Assembly (NCBI GenBank): GCA_030544165.1
Contig: JAUNRP010000030.1
Location: 1 to 12,435 of the forward strand
DNA length: 12,435 nucleotides
DNA from: a bacterium
Lineage (GTDB): Bacteria; Actinomycetota; Actinomycetes; Actinomycetales; Actinomycetaceae
Direction: 5' to 3'
Shown here one piece after another: positions 1-6,666 of the stretch (positions are counted from its first letter, which is position 1; each line of letters starts with the position of its first letter). The translations under genes were made by a program, and so were the position numbers. The notes under the pieces are model-generated. The model ran no database searches. It saw only the letters and a program-made list of their open reading frames with translations, and was not told the DNA's origin.

Positions 1-48
1 GTGGGCTCCTCCGTCGGTTCCTCCGTTGGCTCTTCCGTGGGCTCCTGC
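1..48 (-). repeat. 12-bp tandem repeat encoding PTEE units
   Basis: Four 12-base units (1-12, 13-24, 25-36, 37-48) of the form GTNGGNTCNTNC on the plus strand, with a degenerate fifth beginning at 49. On the minus strand each unit encodes Pro-Thr-Glu/Gln-Glu. The array continues past the window edge, so the copy number is unknown. Confidence 0.85.
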
Positions 49-716
49 GTGGGGAGCGTTCCCACGATGCCGATCTCGAACGCCACCGGACCCTCGGGTC
101 CTTCCAGGGTGACCTCCCAGACCGTTTCCTCGGCAGTTCCGCAGCCGCCCAGACCATGGACGGCGAACCTTCCACTCCGGACACTCACCACGCCTGCGGC
201 CTCCGGAAGGGAGCACTCCCCCTCGGCGGAGGCGCCACTCAACGTGAGGTCAGCGTCCTCGAAAGTGGTGGTGAAAGTGGGAGTCCTGGAGGCCTCCCAC
301 GCGGGTGCACCGTCCACAATGTGTGTGAATTCAGCGCCCGTCACGCCCACAGCGGGGAACCACGGCGCACGCACGATGTTGGAGCAATCGGAGGGTGCCG
401 TATCAGCGCTCGCGCAGAAGGCGAGAGTGGCGTACTCGGTCCACGATCCTCCCGCCAGATCCACGGTGCCGGTTCCTTCCTTCACCGTGAGACCGCCCGG
501 AGAGTTGTCCGGAAGGCGCATCGTGTAGGTGCCGTCGGTCAGGCGCGTCGCGAAGGTGGCACCATGGAGATCCGGGGTAGTGCCCTGCTGCAGGATCACC
601 GCGTCCGCGAGCGCGGTTGCAGCACCCGCCCCGCCCGCCGCAAGGATGCCCACGCCTGCCAGGGGAAGTACCGCCGCGGCGGCAACGGCCAACCGGGTAC
701 CGATCGTGGTCCTCAC
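1..716 (-). CDS. secreted protein with PTEE-repeat tail, partial (3' end outside window)
   Basis: Function unknown. Reading the minus strand from GTG at 716 gives an open frame to the window edge (238 full codons). The start is supported by AAGGAGG six bases upstream; the overlapping ATG at 720 is in another frame. Residues 1-37 look like a Sec signal peptide: VRTTIGTR, then a long Ala/Val/Leu/Gly stretch ending ALA before DAV. The mature part has four cysteines (FCAS, SDCS, GECS, GGCG), which could form two disulfides, and a beta-rich composition without a family I recognise. The visible C-terminus runs into PTQE/PTEE repeats, a Pro/Glu-rich linker as seen before wall or membrane anchors. 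Whether an LPXTG signal or a membrane anchor follows cannot be seen. It lies downstream of pdxH on the same strand, with a 118-bp gap that probably holds its own promoter. Confidence 0.75.
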   Translation of the reverse strand, partial: MRTTIGTRLAVAAAAVLPLAGVGILAAGGAGAATALADAVILQQGTTPDLHGATFATRLTDGTYTMRLPDNSPGGLTVKEGTGTVDLAGGSWTEYATLAFCASADTAPSDCSNIVRAPWFPAVGVTGAEFTHIVDGAPAWEASRTPTFTTTFEDADLTLSGASAEGECSLPEAAGVVSVRSGRFAVHGLGGCGTAEETVWEVTLEGPEGPVAFEIGIVGTLPTQEPTEEPTEEPTEEP

Positions 717-758
717 TCATGGCCTCCTTGCACGGCACACTCCCATGGATGCAGTCCA

Positions 759-785
759 AGAGTAGGCCCACCACTTCCCGCACAA
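759..785 (-). promoter_or_regulatory. possible promoter of the secreted-protein gene
   Basis: On the minus strand TACTCT (759-764) could be a -10 box, with TTGTGC (780-785) as a -35 at a short 15-bp spacing. The leader to the GTG at 716 would be about 35 nt and contains AAGGAGG. The spacing is suboptimal, so this is tentative. Confidence 0.3.
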
Positions 786-834
786 CGTCACCCCACGGGC
801 GTAATTCTGCGGCTCACCTCCCACCCGGGAGCGA

Positions 835-1473
835 TCAGGGCGCGAGCCTCTCGAGCAGCCATCCGCCACCCTCTCGGCGGTAACGCAACCGGTCATGCAG
901 GCGGGAGCGCCTGCCCTGCCAGAACTCCCACGAATCGGGGACCAGACGGAGACCTCCCCAGTGTGCAGGCCGTACGGGCTGGTCCCCCTCCGCCTCGGCA
1001 GCCGCCGCGTACGCGGCCTCGAGTGCCGCGCGGGATTCGATCACCTCGGACTGGGGTGAGGCGATTGCGCCGATCTGGGCGTCCAGGGGCCGGGAGGAGA
1101 AGTAGGCGTCCGACTCTTCGGCGGATACGGCCGACACCTCCCCCTCCACCCGGACCTGGCGCTCGAGAGGCCCCCAGTAGAAGAGGAGGGCGGCGCGAGG
1201 ATTCTGCTCCAACTCCCGACCCTTGCGGGAGGCGAGGTTGGTGTACCAGACCAGCCCGTCGTCGTCGTGGGCCTTGAGGAGAACGGTACGGGCGGAAGGG
1301 TGGCCGTTCGCGCCAACTGTTGCGAGCGTCATTGCACCGGGTTCCCACCCCGGGATCTGGACCTCGCGGGCGGCGGACAGCCAGAGGCGGAAGAGGTCCA
1401 CGGGATCTGCGGGTGCGCTGGGTTCATCGAGCATTCCGAGCTCGTAGCTGCGGCGGAGGCTCTCAAGGTCCAT
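835..1473 (-). CDS. pdxH: pyridoxamine 5'-phosphate oxidase
   Basis: FMN-dependent oxidase that converts pyridoxine/pyridoxamine 5'-phosphate to pyridoxal 5'-phosphate in the cytoplasm, the last step of B6 salvage. Family hallmarks in order: MDLESLRRSYELG at the N-terminus, ARTVLLKAHDDDGLVWYTN, SRKGRELEQNPRAALLFYW (FMN-binding split-barrel core), YFSSRPLDAQIGAIASPQSE, and the C-terminal dimerisation domain with SWEFWQGRRSRLHDR and a final LERLAP. I chose ATG 1473 (212 aa) because it matches the usual PdxH N-terminus and lies 7 nt after TATCGT, a leaderless arrangement. The frame is also open to GTG 1497-side codons and to ATG 1506 (223 aa), but GGAG lies only one base from that ATG. The gene is divergent from the aminopeptidase P gene. 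The identification is secure; the start is the uncertain part. Confidence 0.95.
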   Translation of the reverse strand: MDLESLRRSYELGMLDEPSAPADPVDLFRLWLSAAREVQIPGWEPGAMTLATVGANGHPSARTVLLKAHDDDGLVWYTNLASRKGRELEQNPRAALLFYWGPLERQVRVEGEVSAVSAEESDAYFSSRPLDAQIGAIASPQSEVIESRAALEAAYAAAAEAEGDQPVRPAHWGGLRLVPDSWEFWQGRRSRLHDRLRYRREGGGWLLERLAP

Positions 1474-1480
1474 CCCGGGC

Positions 1481-1486
1481 ACGATA
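1481..1486 (-). promoter_or_regulatory. TANNNT -10-like box before pdxH
   Basis: TATCGT on the minus strand followed by seven bases and ATG 1473. It would place the transcription start at the A of the ATG. If it is the true promoter, the upstream ATG 1506 is not used. No convincing -35 is visible. Confidence 0.4.
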
Positions 1487-1517
1487 CTCCGTGCTGAGGC
1501 AGACATGCTCCGGCGCC

Positions 1518-1523
1518 TAGAGT
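1518..1523 (+). promoter_or_regulatory. TANNNT -10-like box before aminopeptidase P gene
   Basis: TAGAGT is followed by GGGGGC (6 nt) and ATG 1530. The purine run ends one base before the ATG, too close for a Shine-Dalgarno pairing, which favours a leaderless mRNA starting at the A of ATG. No clear TTGNNN -35 is visible. Confidence 0.5.
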
Positions 1524-1529
1524 GGGGGC

Positions 1530-3080
1530 ATGACGGATCAGACCACCGAATCAGCCGATCAGCCCCTCGAGGACCGCGGATCCAACCGCTCCCAGCGGCC
1601 CAGCTCGCAGGCGTTCCGCGAGTTCATCGGGTCCAACTGGGGACCACGCCCGGAAGGACTCCCCGAGCGGATGGAGTCCGCGGACTCTGCGGCCATCCAC
1701 CGAGCCGCGATCGGGGCGAAGTTCCCGGGCGAGCGCCTCGTGGTCCCGGCGGGCCAGCTCGTGGTGCGCTCGAATGACACGGACTACCGCTTCCGCCCCC
1801 ACAGCGCATTCGCTCACCTCACGGGGTTGGGGACGGATCAGCAGCCCGACGCTGTGCTCGTGTTGGAACCGAACGTCACCTCCACCGGGGAGCCGGTGTC
1901 AGAGGGTGAGACCCACTCCGCCACGCTCTACTTCCGGCCGCGCGCGGAGCGGGACACCGAAGAGTTCTACGCGGACTCCCGGTACGGGGAGCTGTGGGTG
2001 GGGGTGCGCCCCTCGCTGGAGGAGATCGAGGCGGCCACCGGGATCTCGTGCGCGCACATCGAGACGTTCGGGGACGCGGTGGCCAAGGATGCGGGACAGG
2101 TGACCGTGCGGGTGGTGCCGCAGGCGGACGAGGCGGTGACCGCCGTCGTGAGGAAGGCGCAACAGGAGGCCGGGGTGAGCGCGGAGGAGGCGCAGGACGC
2201 GGCCCTGGCCGAGGCGCTCTCGGAGCTGCGGTTGGTGAAGGACGAGTGGGAGATCGGGGAGATGCGGAAGGCGGTGGAGGCGACGCGTGCCGGGTTCGAG
2301 GCGATGATCCGCTCACTCCCCCGTGCCACCGAGCACCCGCGCGGCGAGCGCGTGATCGAGGGCGCGTTCGCGGCGGTCTCGCGCGAGGAGGGGAACGGGC
2401 TGGGGTATGACACGATCGCGGCGTCCGGGAATAACGCCAACACCCTGCACTGGATCAACAACGACGGCGAGGTGCGGCGGGGGGACATGATCCTGATCGA
2501 CGCCGGCGTGGAGGTGGACTCGCTCTACACCGCGGACATCACGCGCACGATCCCGGTGGATGGCCGGTTCACCGAGCCGCAGCGAAAGGTGTACCAGGCC
2601 GTGCTGGACGCGGCAGATGCCTCGTTCGCCCGTGCGCAGGAGGTGCGTTCGGACGGGGGCCGGCCGCGATTCCGGGAACTGCACGAGGCGGCGATGGAGG
2701 TACTCGCTGCGCGGCTGGAGGAGTGGGGGATGTTGCCGGTCTCCGCTCAGGAATCGCTGGCACCGGAAGGCCAGTACCACCGCCGCTGGATGGTCCACGG
2801 CACCTCCCACCACCTCGGGATCGACGTGCACGATTGCGCGCAGGCACGCCGGGACATGTACCTGGACGGCGAGCTCGAGCCCGGGATGGTGTTCACGATC
2901 GAGCCGGGGCTGTACTTCCGTGCCGACGACCTCGCGGTTCCGGAGGAGATGCGCGGGATGGCGGTGCGGATCGAGGACGACATTGTGGTGACGGAGGAGG
3001 GCGCGGTGCGGCTCTCGGCCGAGATTCCGCGCGAGGTGGCGGACGTGGAGGCGTGGGTGCAGGGGTTGCTGGCGGAGTAG
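1530..3080 (+). CDS. pepP: Xaa-Pro aminopeptidase (aminopeptidase P family, M24B)
   Basis: Metallopeptidase that removes an N-terminal residue preceding proline; probably cytoplasmic, since no signal peptide is seen. 516 aa. Residues about 50-195 form the creatinase/AMP_N domain and about 245-495 the pita-bread M24 domain. The five metal ligands can be placed by motif: D324 (LIDAGVE), D336 (TADITRT), H427 (GTSHHLGIDVHD), E458 (FTIEPGLYF) and E482 (VRIEDDIVV). The spacing between the two aspartates is 12 residues, one more than the 11 of E. coli PepP. The N-terminal 45 residues are polar and probably disordered, as in other actinobacterial members. Start ATG 1530 fits both the domain layout and the TAGAGT box. 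It is divergent from pdxH; the next gene begins 63 bp downstream and has its own repeat-bearing upstream region. Confidence 0.95.
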   Translation: MTDQTTESADQPLEDRGSNRSQRPSSQAFREFIGSNWGPRPEGLPERMESADSAAIHRAAIGAKFPGERLVVPAGQLVVRSNDTDYRFRPHSAFAHLTGLGTDQQPDAVLVLEPNVTSTGEPVSEGETHSATLYFRPRAERDTEEFYADSRYGELWVGVRPSLEEIEAATGISCAHIETFGDAVAKDAGQVTVRVVPQADEAVTAVVRKAQQEAGVSAEEAQDAALAEALSELRLVKDEWEIGEMRKAVEATRAGFEAMIRSLPRATEHPRGERVIEGAFAAVSREEGNGLGYDTIAASGNNANTLHWINNDGEVRRGDMILIDAGVEVDSLYTADITRTIPVDGRFTEPQRKVYQAVLDAADASFARAQEVRSDGGRPRFRELHEAAMEVLAARLEEWGMLPVSAQESLAPEGQYHRRWMVHGTSHHLGIDVHDCAQARRDMYLDGELEPGMVFTIEPGLYFRADDLAVPEEMRGMAVRIEDDIVVTEEGAVRLSAEIPREVADVEAWVQGLLAE

Positions 3081-3087
3081 GTGGGCT

Positions 3088-3124
3088 GCTCAAATCTTCG
3101 AGCTGGGGCGCTCAAATCTTCGAG
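3088..3124 (+). repeat. two 15-bp direct repeats upstream of the DUF4143 ATPase
   Basis: GCTCAAATCTTCGAG occurs exactly at 3088-3102 and 3110-3124, a period of 22 bp (about two helical turns). Each copy is an imperfect palindrome (CTC...GAG; 10 of 14 positions symmetric). They end 19 bp before the ATPase start codon, as expected of paired operators for a dimeric regulator. No other copy was noticed in the window. Confidence 0.8.
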
Positions 3125-3143
3125 TCCATGAGAGACTTGCTCT

Positions 3144-4391
3144 ATGGCTACCCATCAGTTGTATCCGCGATTCGCGCGTGAGCATGCGCGCACGGCGCTC
3201 GGAGACACTCCCGTGGTGGTGCTCCACGGTGCGCGCCAGGTTGGCAAGAGCACGTTGGTGGCGGAGCTTGCTGCAGAGCTGCCCAACAGTACAGTCCTCA
3301 CTCTGGATGACCCTGTCACACTCGAGGTGGCCGCGTCCGATCCTGTGTTCTTCGTGAACCAGAGTCCCGACGGACTTCTGGTCATCGATGAAGCCCAGAG
3401 AGCTCCCTCGCTCATCCTTCCCCTCAAGGCATCCGTGGACCGCGACAGGCGGGCCGCCCGCTTCCTCCTCACCGGCTCCGCGGACCTCCTTCACGTCAAG
3501 GGCGTGGGCGATTCCCTCGCAGGACGTGCGGAGACGATCGAGTTGTGGCCTCTGAGCCAGGGGGAACTCAGCAGGCGAGCTACGCCCGAGTGTTTCATCG
3601 ACTGGCTGGTGGCAGGTTGGAGCAAGCCCCGATTCTCGGCACTGGATCCCGAGCGGGTGACGCGCGGAGGCTACCCATCAACGAGCGATCGCTCGCCCGA
3701 GCGTGCGCGGGATTGGCTGATCTCCTACGTGGAACGCCTCGCAGACCATGACGCCCGGGACCTCCAGGCGGGATCATACGCGGACCACATGAGGGCCCTG
3801 CTCCAACTCCTCGCTGCGGGCGGGATGCAGGAGCTTGTCAAGGCCAAGATCGCCCGGAGCCTCGGAATCGCGGAATCCACCGTGGATGCGTACCTGCGAA
3901 TGGCGCAGACAATGCACCTCACCGCATCTCTCCCTGCGTGGGGGCGGAGCGCACGCGGCCGAATCTCCCGACGGCCCAGAGTGGGCCTCAACGACACCGG
4001 ACTCAGCGCTGCTCTGACTGGCTTCACGGAAGGCAAGGCAGCGAGCGTCGGTGGTCGGGAGTACTACGGGGCATTGGTGGAGCAGTTCGTTGCACTCGAA
4101 CTTCTCAAACAGCGTGGCTGGAGCGCTGAACGCTATTCGCTCCACCACTTCCGCGATCTTGACGGCCTCGAGGTGGATCTCATCGCCGAGCTCCCCGACG
4201 GCAGGCTCGTGGCGATCGAGGTGAAGGCATCACAGACGATCAGTCACGGGGCTTGGCGCAATCTGGAGCGCTTCCGGGAGAGATTCGCCGACCGTGAGAT
4301 CACCTCGGTCCTCCTCCACGGTGGCACCCAGGTGGCGCATATCGGCGAGTGGCTTCACGTACTGCCCATCCCGAGCCTGTGGGAACACTGA
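3144..4391 (+). CDS. AAA_14-type ATP-binding protein with DUF4143 domain
   Basis: 415 aa, of the widespread but poorly characterised AAA_14 + DUF4143 family; substrate and role are unknown. Walker A is GARQVGKS at residues 29-36, Walker B LLVIDE at 78-83, and a sensor-like FLLTGSADLL follows around 108. Residues about 215-260 (AKIARSLGIAESTVDAYLRM) look like a winged-helix/HTH segment. The C-terminal part has a PD-(D/E)XK nuclease-like signature: D345 (LEVDLIAE) followed by E359-V-K361 (IEVKAS). The length is normal for the family and no frameshift is seen. The start ATG 3144 has only a weak GAGAG upstream. The two direct repeats just before it suggest tight or self-regulated expression. It converges on the next gene, with 3 bp between the stop codons. 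Base composition is lower in GC than the flanking core genes, in keeping with horizontal acquisition. Confidence 0.9.
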   Translation: MATHQLYPRFAREHARTALGDTPVVVLHGARQVGKSTLVAELAAELPNSTVLTLDDPVTLEVAASDPVFFVNQSPDGLLVIDEAQRAPSLILPLKASVDRDRRAARFLLTGSADLLHVKGVGDSLAGRAETIELWPLSQGELSRRATPECFIDWLVAGWSKPRFSALDPERVTRGGYPSTSDRSPERARDWLISYVERLADHDARDLQAGSYADHMRALLQLLAAGGMQELVKAKIARSLGIAESTVDAYLRMAQTMHLTASLPAWGRSARGRISRRPRVGLNDTGLSAALTGFTEGKAASVGGREYYGALVEQFVALELLKQRGWSAERYSLHHFRDLDGLEVDLIAELPDGRLVAIEVKASQTISHGAWRNLERFRERFADREITSVLLHGGTQVAHIGEWLHVLPIPSLWEH

Positions 4392-4394
4392 CGC

Positions 4395-5000
4395 CTAGTG
4401 CGACAGCGTCTCCGGCCTGCAGCTTCCCAGATAGGCGTCGGCCCCAGAGGAATCTCCCTGCTCCAGTGGGTCCACATACTCTGCGACAAAGTAGTCATAG
4501 TCTGGGAAGGCGTCAGCAAAATCCGAATCTCGGAAGTCCCGCAACAGGGTTGAGGCACTCGCGACACCAACCGAATCGCCGGATGCAAGGCTGGCGACCG
4601 CCGACGACAGCCAGGCACACTGCCAATCCAGCGCCACGATCGAGGCGAAGTACCCTGGCTCGTACCACTCCAGTTCGGCGGGGTCTGCCTGGTCGGTGTG
4701 GGACAACCACGCAGAACCTGTATCAATCTGATCAATCTGCGTCCGTACCGCATCGAAATCGTGAGCCGCACCGACAGTGGTTCCTTCAGGGAACGTGAGC
4801 TCCTGCAGGGCCCGGTCCCTCTCCGTTCGCTGCTGATCCTCGAGTTGTGCGAGGTTCTCCACGAGCGCAGTTCTGGCATCGCTCCTGACGAGATCCTCGT
4901 CCAATCCTCCCGTCTGTGCGCCGGCAATTGCGGGCACTACCAGGAGCGCAGTGAGTGTTGTGGCGGCGATTCCTCCGCCGACAAGGTAGCGACGTCTCAT
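4395..5000 (-). CDS. small secreted protein of unknown function
   Basis: 201 aa, not assigned to a family. MRRRYLVGGG plus a hydrophobic stretch ending AIAGA before QTGG (about residue 28) is a clear signal peptide. RRRYLV resembles a weak twin-arginine motif, so Sec or Tat export is open. The mature protein is acidic, with a helical QLEDQQRTERDRALQEL segment (about residues 52-70) and an aromatic-rich segment around EWYEPGYFASIVALDWQCAW. Its two cysteines (DWQCAW and LGSCRP) could form one disulfide. The start is fixed by GGAGGAG seven bases before the ATG. It is convergent with the ATPase (3-bp gap) and divergent from the dual-HTH regulator, which is a plausible controller. A lipobox is absent, so it is probably released or retained by other means. 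Confidence 0.8.
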   Translation of the reverse strand: MRRRYLVGGGIAATTLTALLVVPAIAGAQTGGLDEDLVRSDARTALVENLAQLEDQQRTERDRALQELTFPEGTTVGAAHDFDAVRTQIDQIDTGSAWLSHTDQADPAELEWYEPGYFASIVALDWQCAWLSSAVASLASGDSVGVASASTLLRDFRDSDFADAFPDYDYFVAEYVDPLEQGDSSGADAYLGSCRPETLSH

Positions 5001-5154
5001 CTCTGTTCTCCTCCAACTGAAGTGATGACTCGATCAAAGACCATGAGGAAGATCTCCCAACCCGGGACTTTGTATCGGAGGCTACTGAACCCTCGGCGTC
5101 GATAACACCGAACAATGTGGCCACTGTCGGCCGTGGACAAAACCTGCCAAGATT

Positions 5155-6126
5155 GTGGAAGTGGACATACATGAACTCGATGGGGTGAGCGCATCCATCT
5201 ATGGAGCGTTGACCGATGACCCGCATGCGACCCCGGAGATGCTCGCTGAACGCCTTCGACTCTCCGTGGGTCACGTTGAGAGGCGAATAGGGCAACTGAG
5301 AGAACGAGAGCTCGTAGCTCCGTCTCAGAATTCAGAACAGGCTGTGCGTACGAGAGCCCCAAGCGCTGCGACTCGCGCCCGACTCGTCCAACTCGTCGAG
5401 CATCTGGCGGCGGTCGAGCAGAATACGCGCGCTGCATTCCGAGAGATCGAGCTCCTCCATCATGCGCGGGGATTGGTGGGGCTCGGTACCAACATTTCCA
5501 TCCGCAGGGTGGTCGGTGTCGAGAACATCGTGTCGACCCTCCTGGAACTCGGGGAAGATGTCGCAACGATGGACTCGATGTTGGTCTCTATCCCCAGGCC
5601 AGAAATCCTTGAGCAGGCACAAGTCGATGAAGAGGCCGCGTACCCGGAGAGTGCGCGACTGCGGATCATCTATCCGGCCTCTGGCGCTCGGTCGACGGAA
5701 CTCGAGCGTTATGTGAGGTGGAGGATCAGTCGCGGGGATCAGGTACGCCTTGCCCTCGACCCTCCGATGCCGCTCCGTATCATCGACGGTGAGACCGCCG
5801 TCGTCTCGGGTGGGATGGAGGACGGCGATCGTGTGGCTTTGTTCATCACCGAACCGTCCCTGGTCTCAGTACTGGGGTGGGTCTTCACGCAGGTGTGGGA
5901 CTCCGCTGCACCATGGCCGGGCACAGGCGGGAGAGAAGGTGCGGATCGAGTCCGCCACATCCTGGAGGGCCTCGCCCAGGGGATGTCGGACCGTGCTATC
6001 GGAGATCGCCTCGGGTTGTCCGAACGCACTGTTCGGCGCAACATCTCAGACCTCATGCAGGAACTCGGAGCGCGTGATCGATTCACTCTGGCGGTCAGGG
6101 CGATGAGAGCTGGCCGACTCTCCTGA
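5155..6126 (+). CDS. transcriptional regulator with N-terminal TrmB-like HTH and C-terminal LuxR HTH
   Basis: 323 aa DNA-binding protein, probably cytoplasmic. Residues about 10-58 (IYGALTDDPHATPEMLAERLRLSVGHVERRIGQLRERELV) form a winged helix like TrmB/MarR-type domains. Residues about 65-110 are helical, and 110-255 are a mixed alpha/beta sensor-like part that I cannot assign beyond a resemblance to TrmB-family effector regions. Residues 262-323 are a LuxR/GerE-type HTH (LAQGMSDRAIGDRLGLSERTVRRNISDLMQELGARDRFTLAVRAM). No receiver-domain phosphorylation motif is visible, so it is probably not a response regulator. The start is GTG 5155; it has no good ribosome site, and GTG 5161 and GTG 5185 are in-frame alternatives. 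It is divergent from the secreted-protein gene, with a 154-bp shared upstream region, and convergent with the GNAT gene. Confidence 0.85.
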   Translation: MEVDIHELDGVSASIYGALTDDPHATPEMLAERLRLSVGHVERRIGQLRERELVAPSQNSEQAVRTRAPSAATRARLVQLVEHLAAVEQNTRAAFREIELLHHARGLVGLGTNISIRRVVGVENIVSTLLELGEDVATMDSMLVSIPRPEILEQAQVDEEAAYPESARLRIIYPASGARSTELERYVRWRISRGDQVRLALDPPMPLRIIDGETAVVSGGMEDGDRVALFITEPSLVSVLGWVFTQVWDSAAPWPGTGGREGADRVRHILEGLAQGMSDRAIGDRLGLSERTVRRNISDLMQELGARDRFTLAVRAMRAGRLS

Positions 6127-6142
6127 TGTGGCGGAGAGGACT

Positions 6143-6161
6143 CGCACCACCGGCGGTGACG
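6143..6161. terminator. possible hairpin between convergent genes
   Basis: CGCACC (6143-6148), a six-base loop, then GGTG with one bulged A and CG (6155-6161) can form a GC-rich stem in the 37-bp space between two convergent stop codons. There is no T-run on either side, so an intrinsic terminator is only weakly supported. Confidence 0.25.
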
Positions 6162-6163
6162 CG

Positions 6164-6625
6164 TCAGATCTCGATCGTCATGAACACGCTGTTCGCGTCC
6201 TCCCGGTAGGAGCCGAACGGACCGGTCACCTCGAAGCCCCTCCGCTCGTAGAGCCGACGGGCCGGCTCGAAGAACTCGTCTGCCCCGGTCTCCAGGCTCA
6301 CCCGGGAGAATCCGGCTTCGGCCGCCTCCTCGAGGAGTCGCGCAAGAAGGGCCGCCCCCACGCCCTGCCGGCGGGCCGCAGCCACCGTGCGCATGGATGT
6401 GAGCTCCGCGTGCCGGTCGGCCACGGGAACCAGGGCAACCACCCCCACCACCTCACCGTCCCGCCAGGCGGCCCAGATGCGCGCCCCACCGGAACTGAGC
6501 TCGTCCGGCTCCAGCGTGTGGACGGACTCCGGGGGCGAGACCTCCCCCATCTCGCGGGCGTGTTCCCGGAGCATCGCTGACACCTCGGGATCGGTGGGCT
6601 GTGCGGTGGTGATGTGGATTGCCAT
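6164..6625 (-). CDS. GNAT family N-acetyltransferase
   Basis: 153 aa acetyl-CoA-dependent acetyltransferase; the substrate is unknown. The fold is recognisable from strands IWAAWRDGEVVGVVALVPV and AELTSMRTV, followed by the acetyl-CoA pyrophosphate loop RRQGVGAALL (residues 85-94), and then FEPARRLYERRGFEVTGPFG with a C-terminal YREDANSVFMT. That last block is typical of the YsnE/PhnO-like small GNATs. Start ATG 6625 has AGGAG five bases upstream. It is the last of three minus-strand genes, 38 bp after the TIM-barrel gene. A TAGGGT box overlaps that gene's stop codon and could give this gene its own short-leader transcript. Confidence 0.9.
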   Translation of the reverse strand: MAIHITTAQPTDPEVSAMLREHAREMGEVSPPESVHTLEPDELSSGGARIWAAWRDGEVVGVVALVPVADRHAELTSMRTVAAARRQGVGAALLARLLEEAAEAGFSRVSLETGADEFFEPARRLYERRGFEVTGPFGSYREDANSVFMTIEI

Positions 6626-6660
6626 CTCGACTCCTCGGTGAGTCCGACGCCTGTCCTCCG

Positions 6661-6666
6661 ACCCTA
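6661..6666 (-). promoter_or_regulatory. TANNNT -10-like box before the GNAT gene
   Basis: TAGGGT on the minus strand; its TAG (6664-6666) is the stop codon of the TIM-barrel gene. Unlike the other boxes it is 35 nt before the start codon, so the mRNA would have a leader of roughly 28 nt carrying GAGGAG. Confidence 0.35.

Noticed and set aside
818..831. CTCCC-ACCC-GGGAG hairpin just after the pdxH stop
   Set aside because: Only a 5-bp stem with no T-run; common by chance in GC-rich DNA.
156..1277. Long plus-strand open frame of 373 codons over the secreted-protein and pdxH genes
   Set aside because: Arg/Pro/Gly-rich composition typical of an antisense shadow in GC-rich DNA; the minus-strand genes explain the region.
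5116..5123. GTGGCCAC palindrome upstream of the dual-HTH regulator
   Set aside because: Eight perfect bases without flanking symmetry or a second copy; too weak to call an operator.
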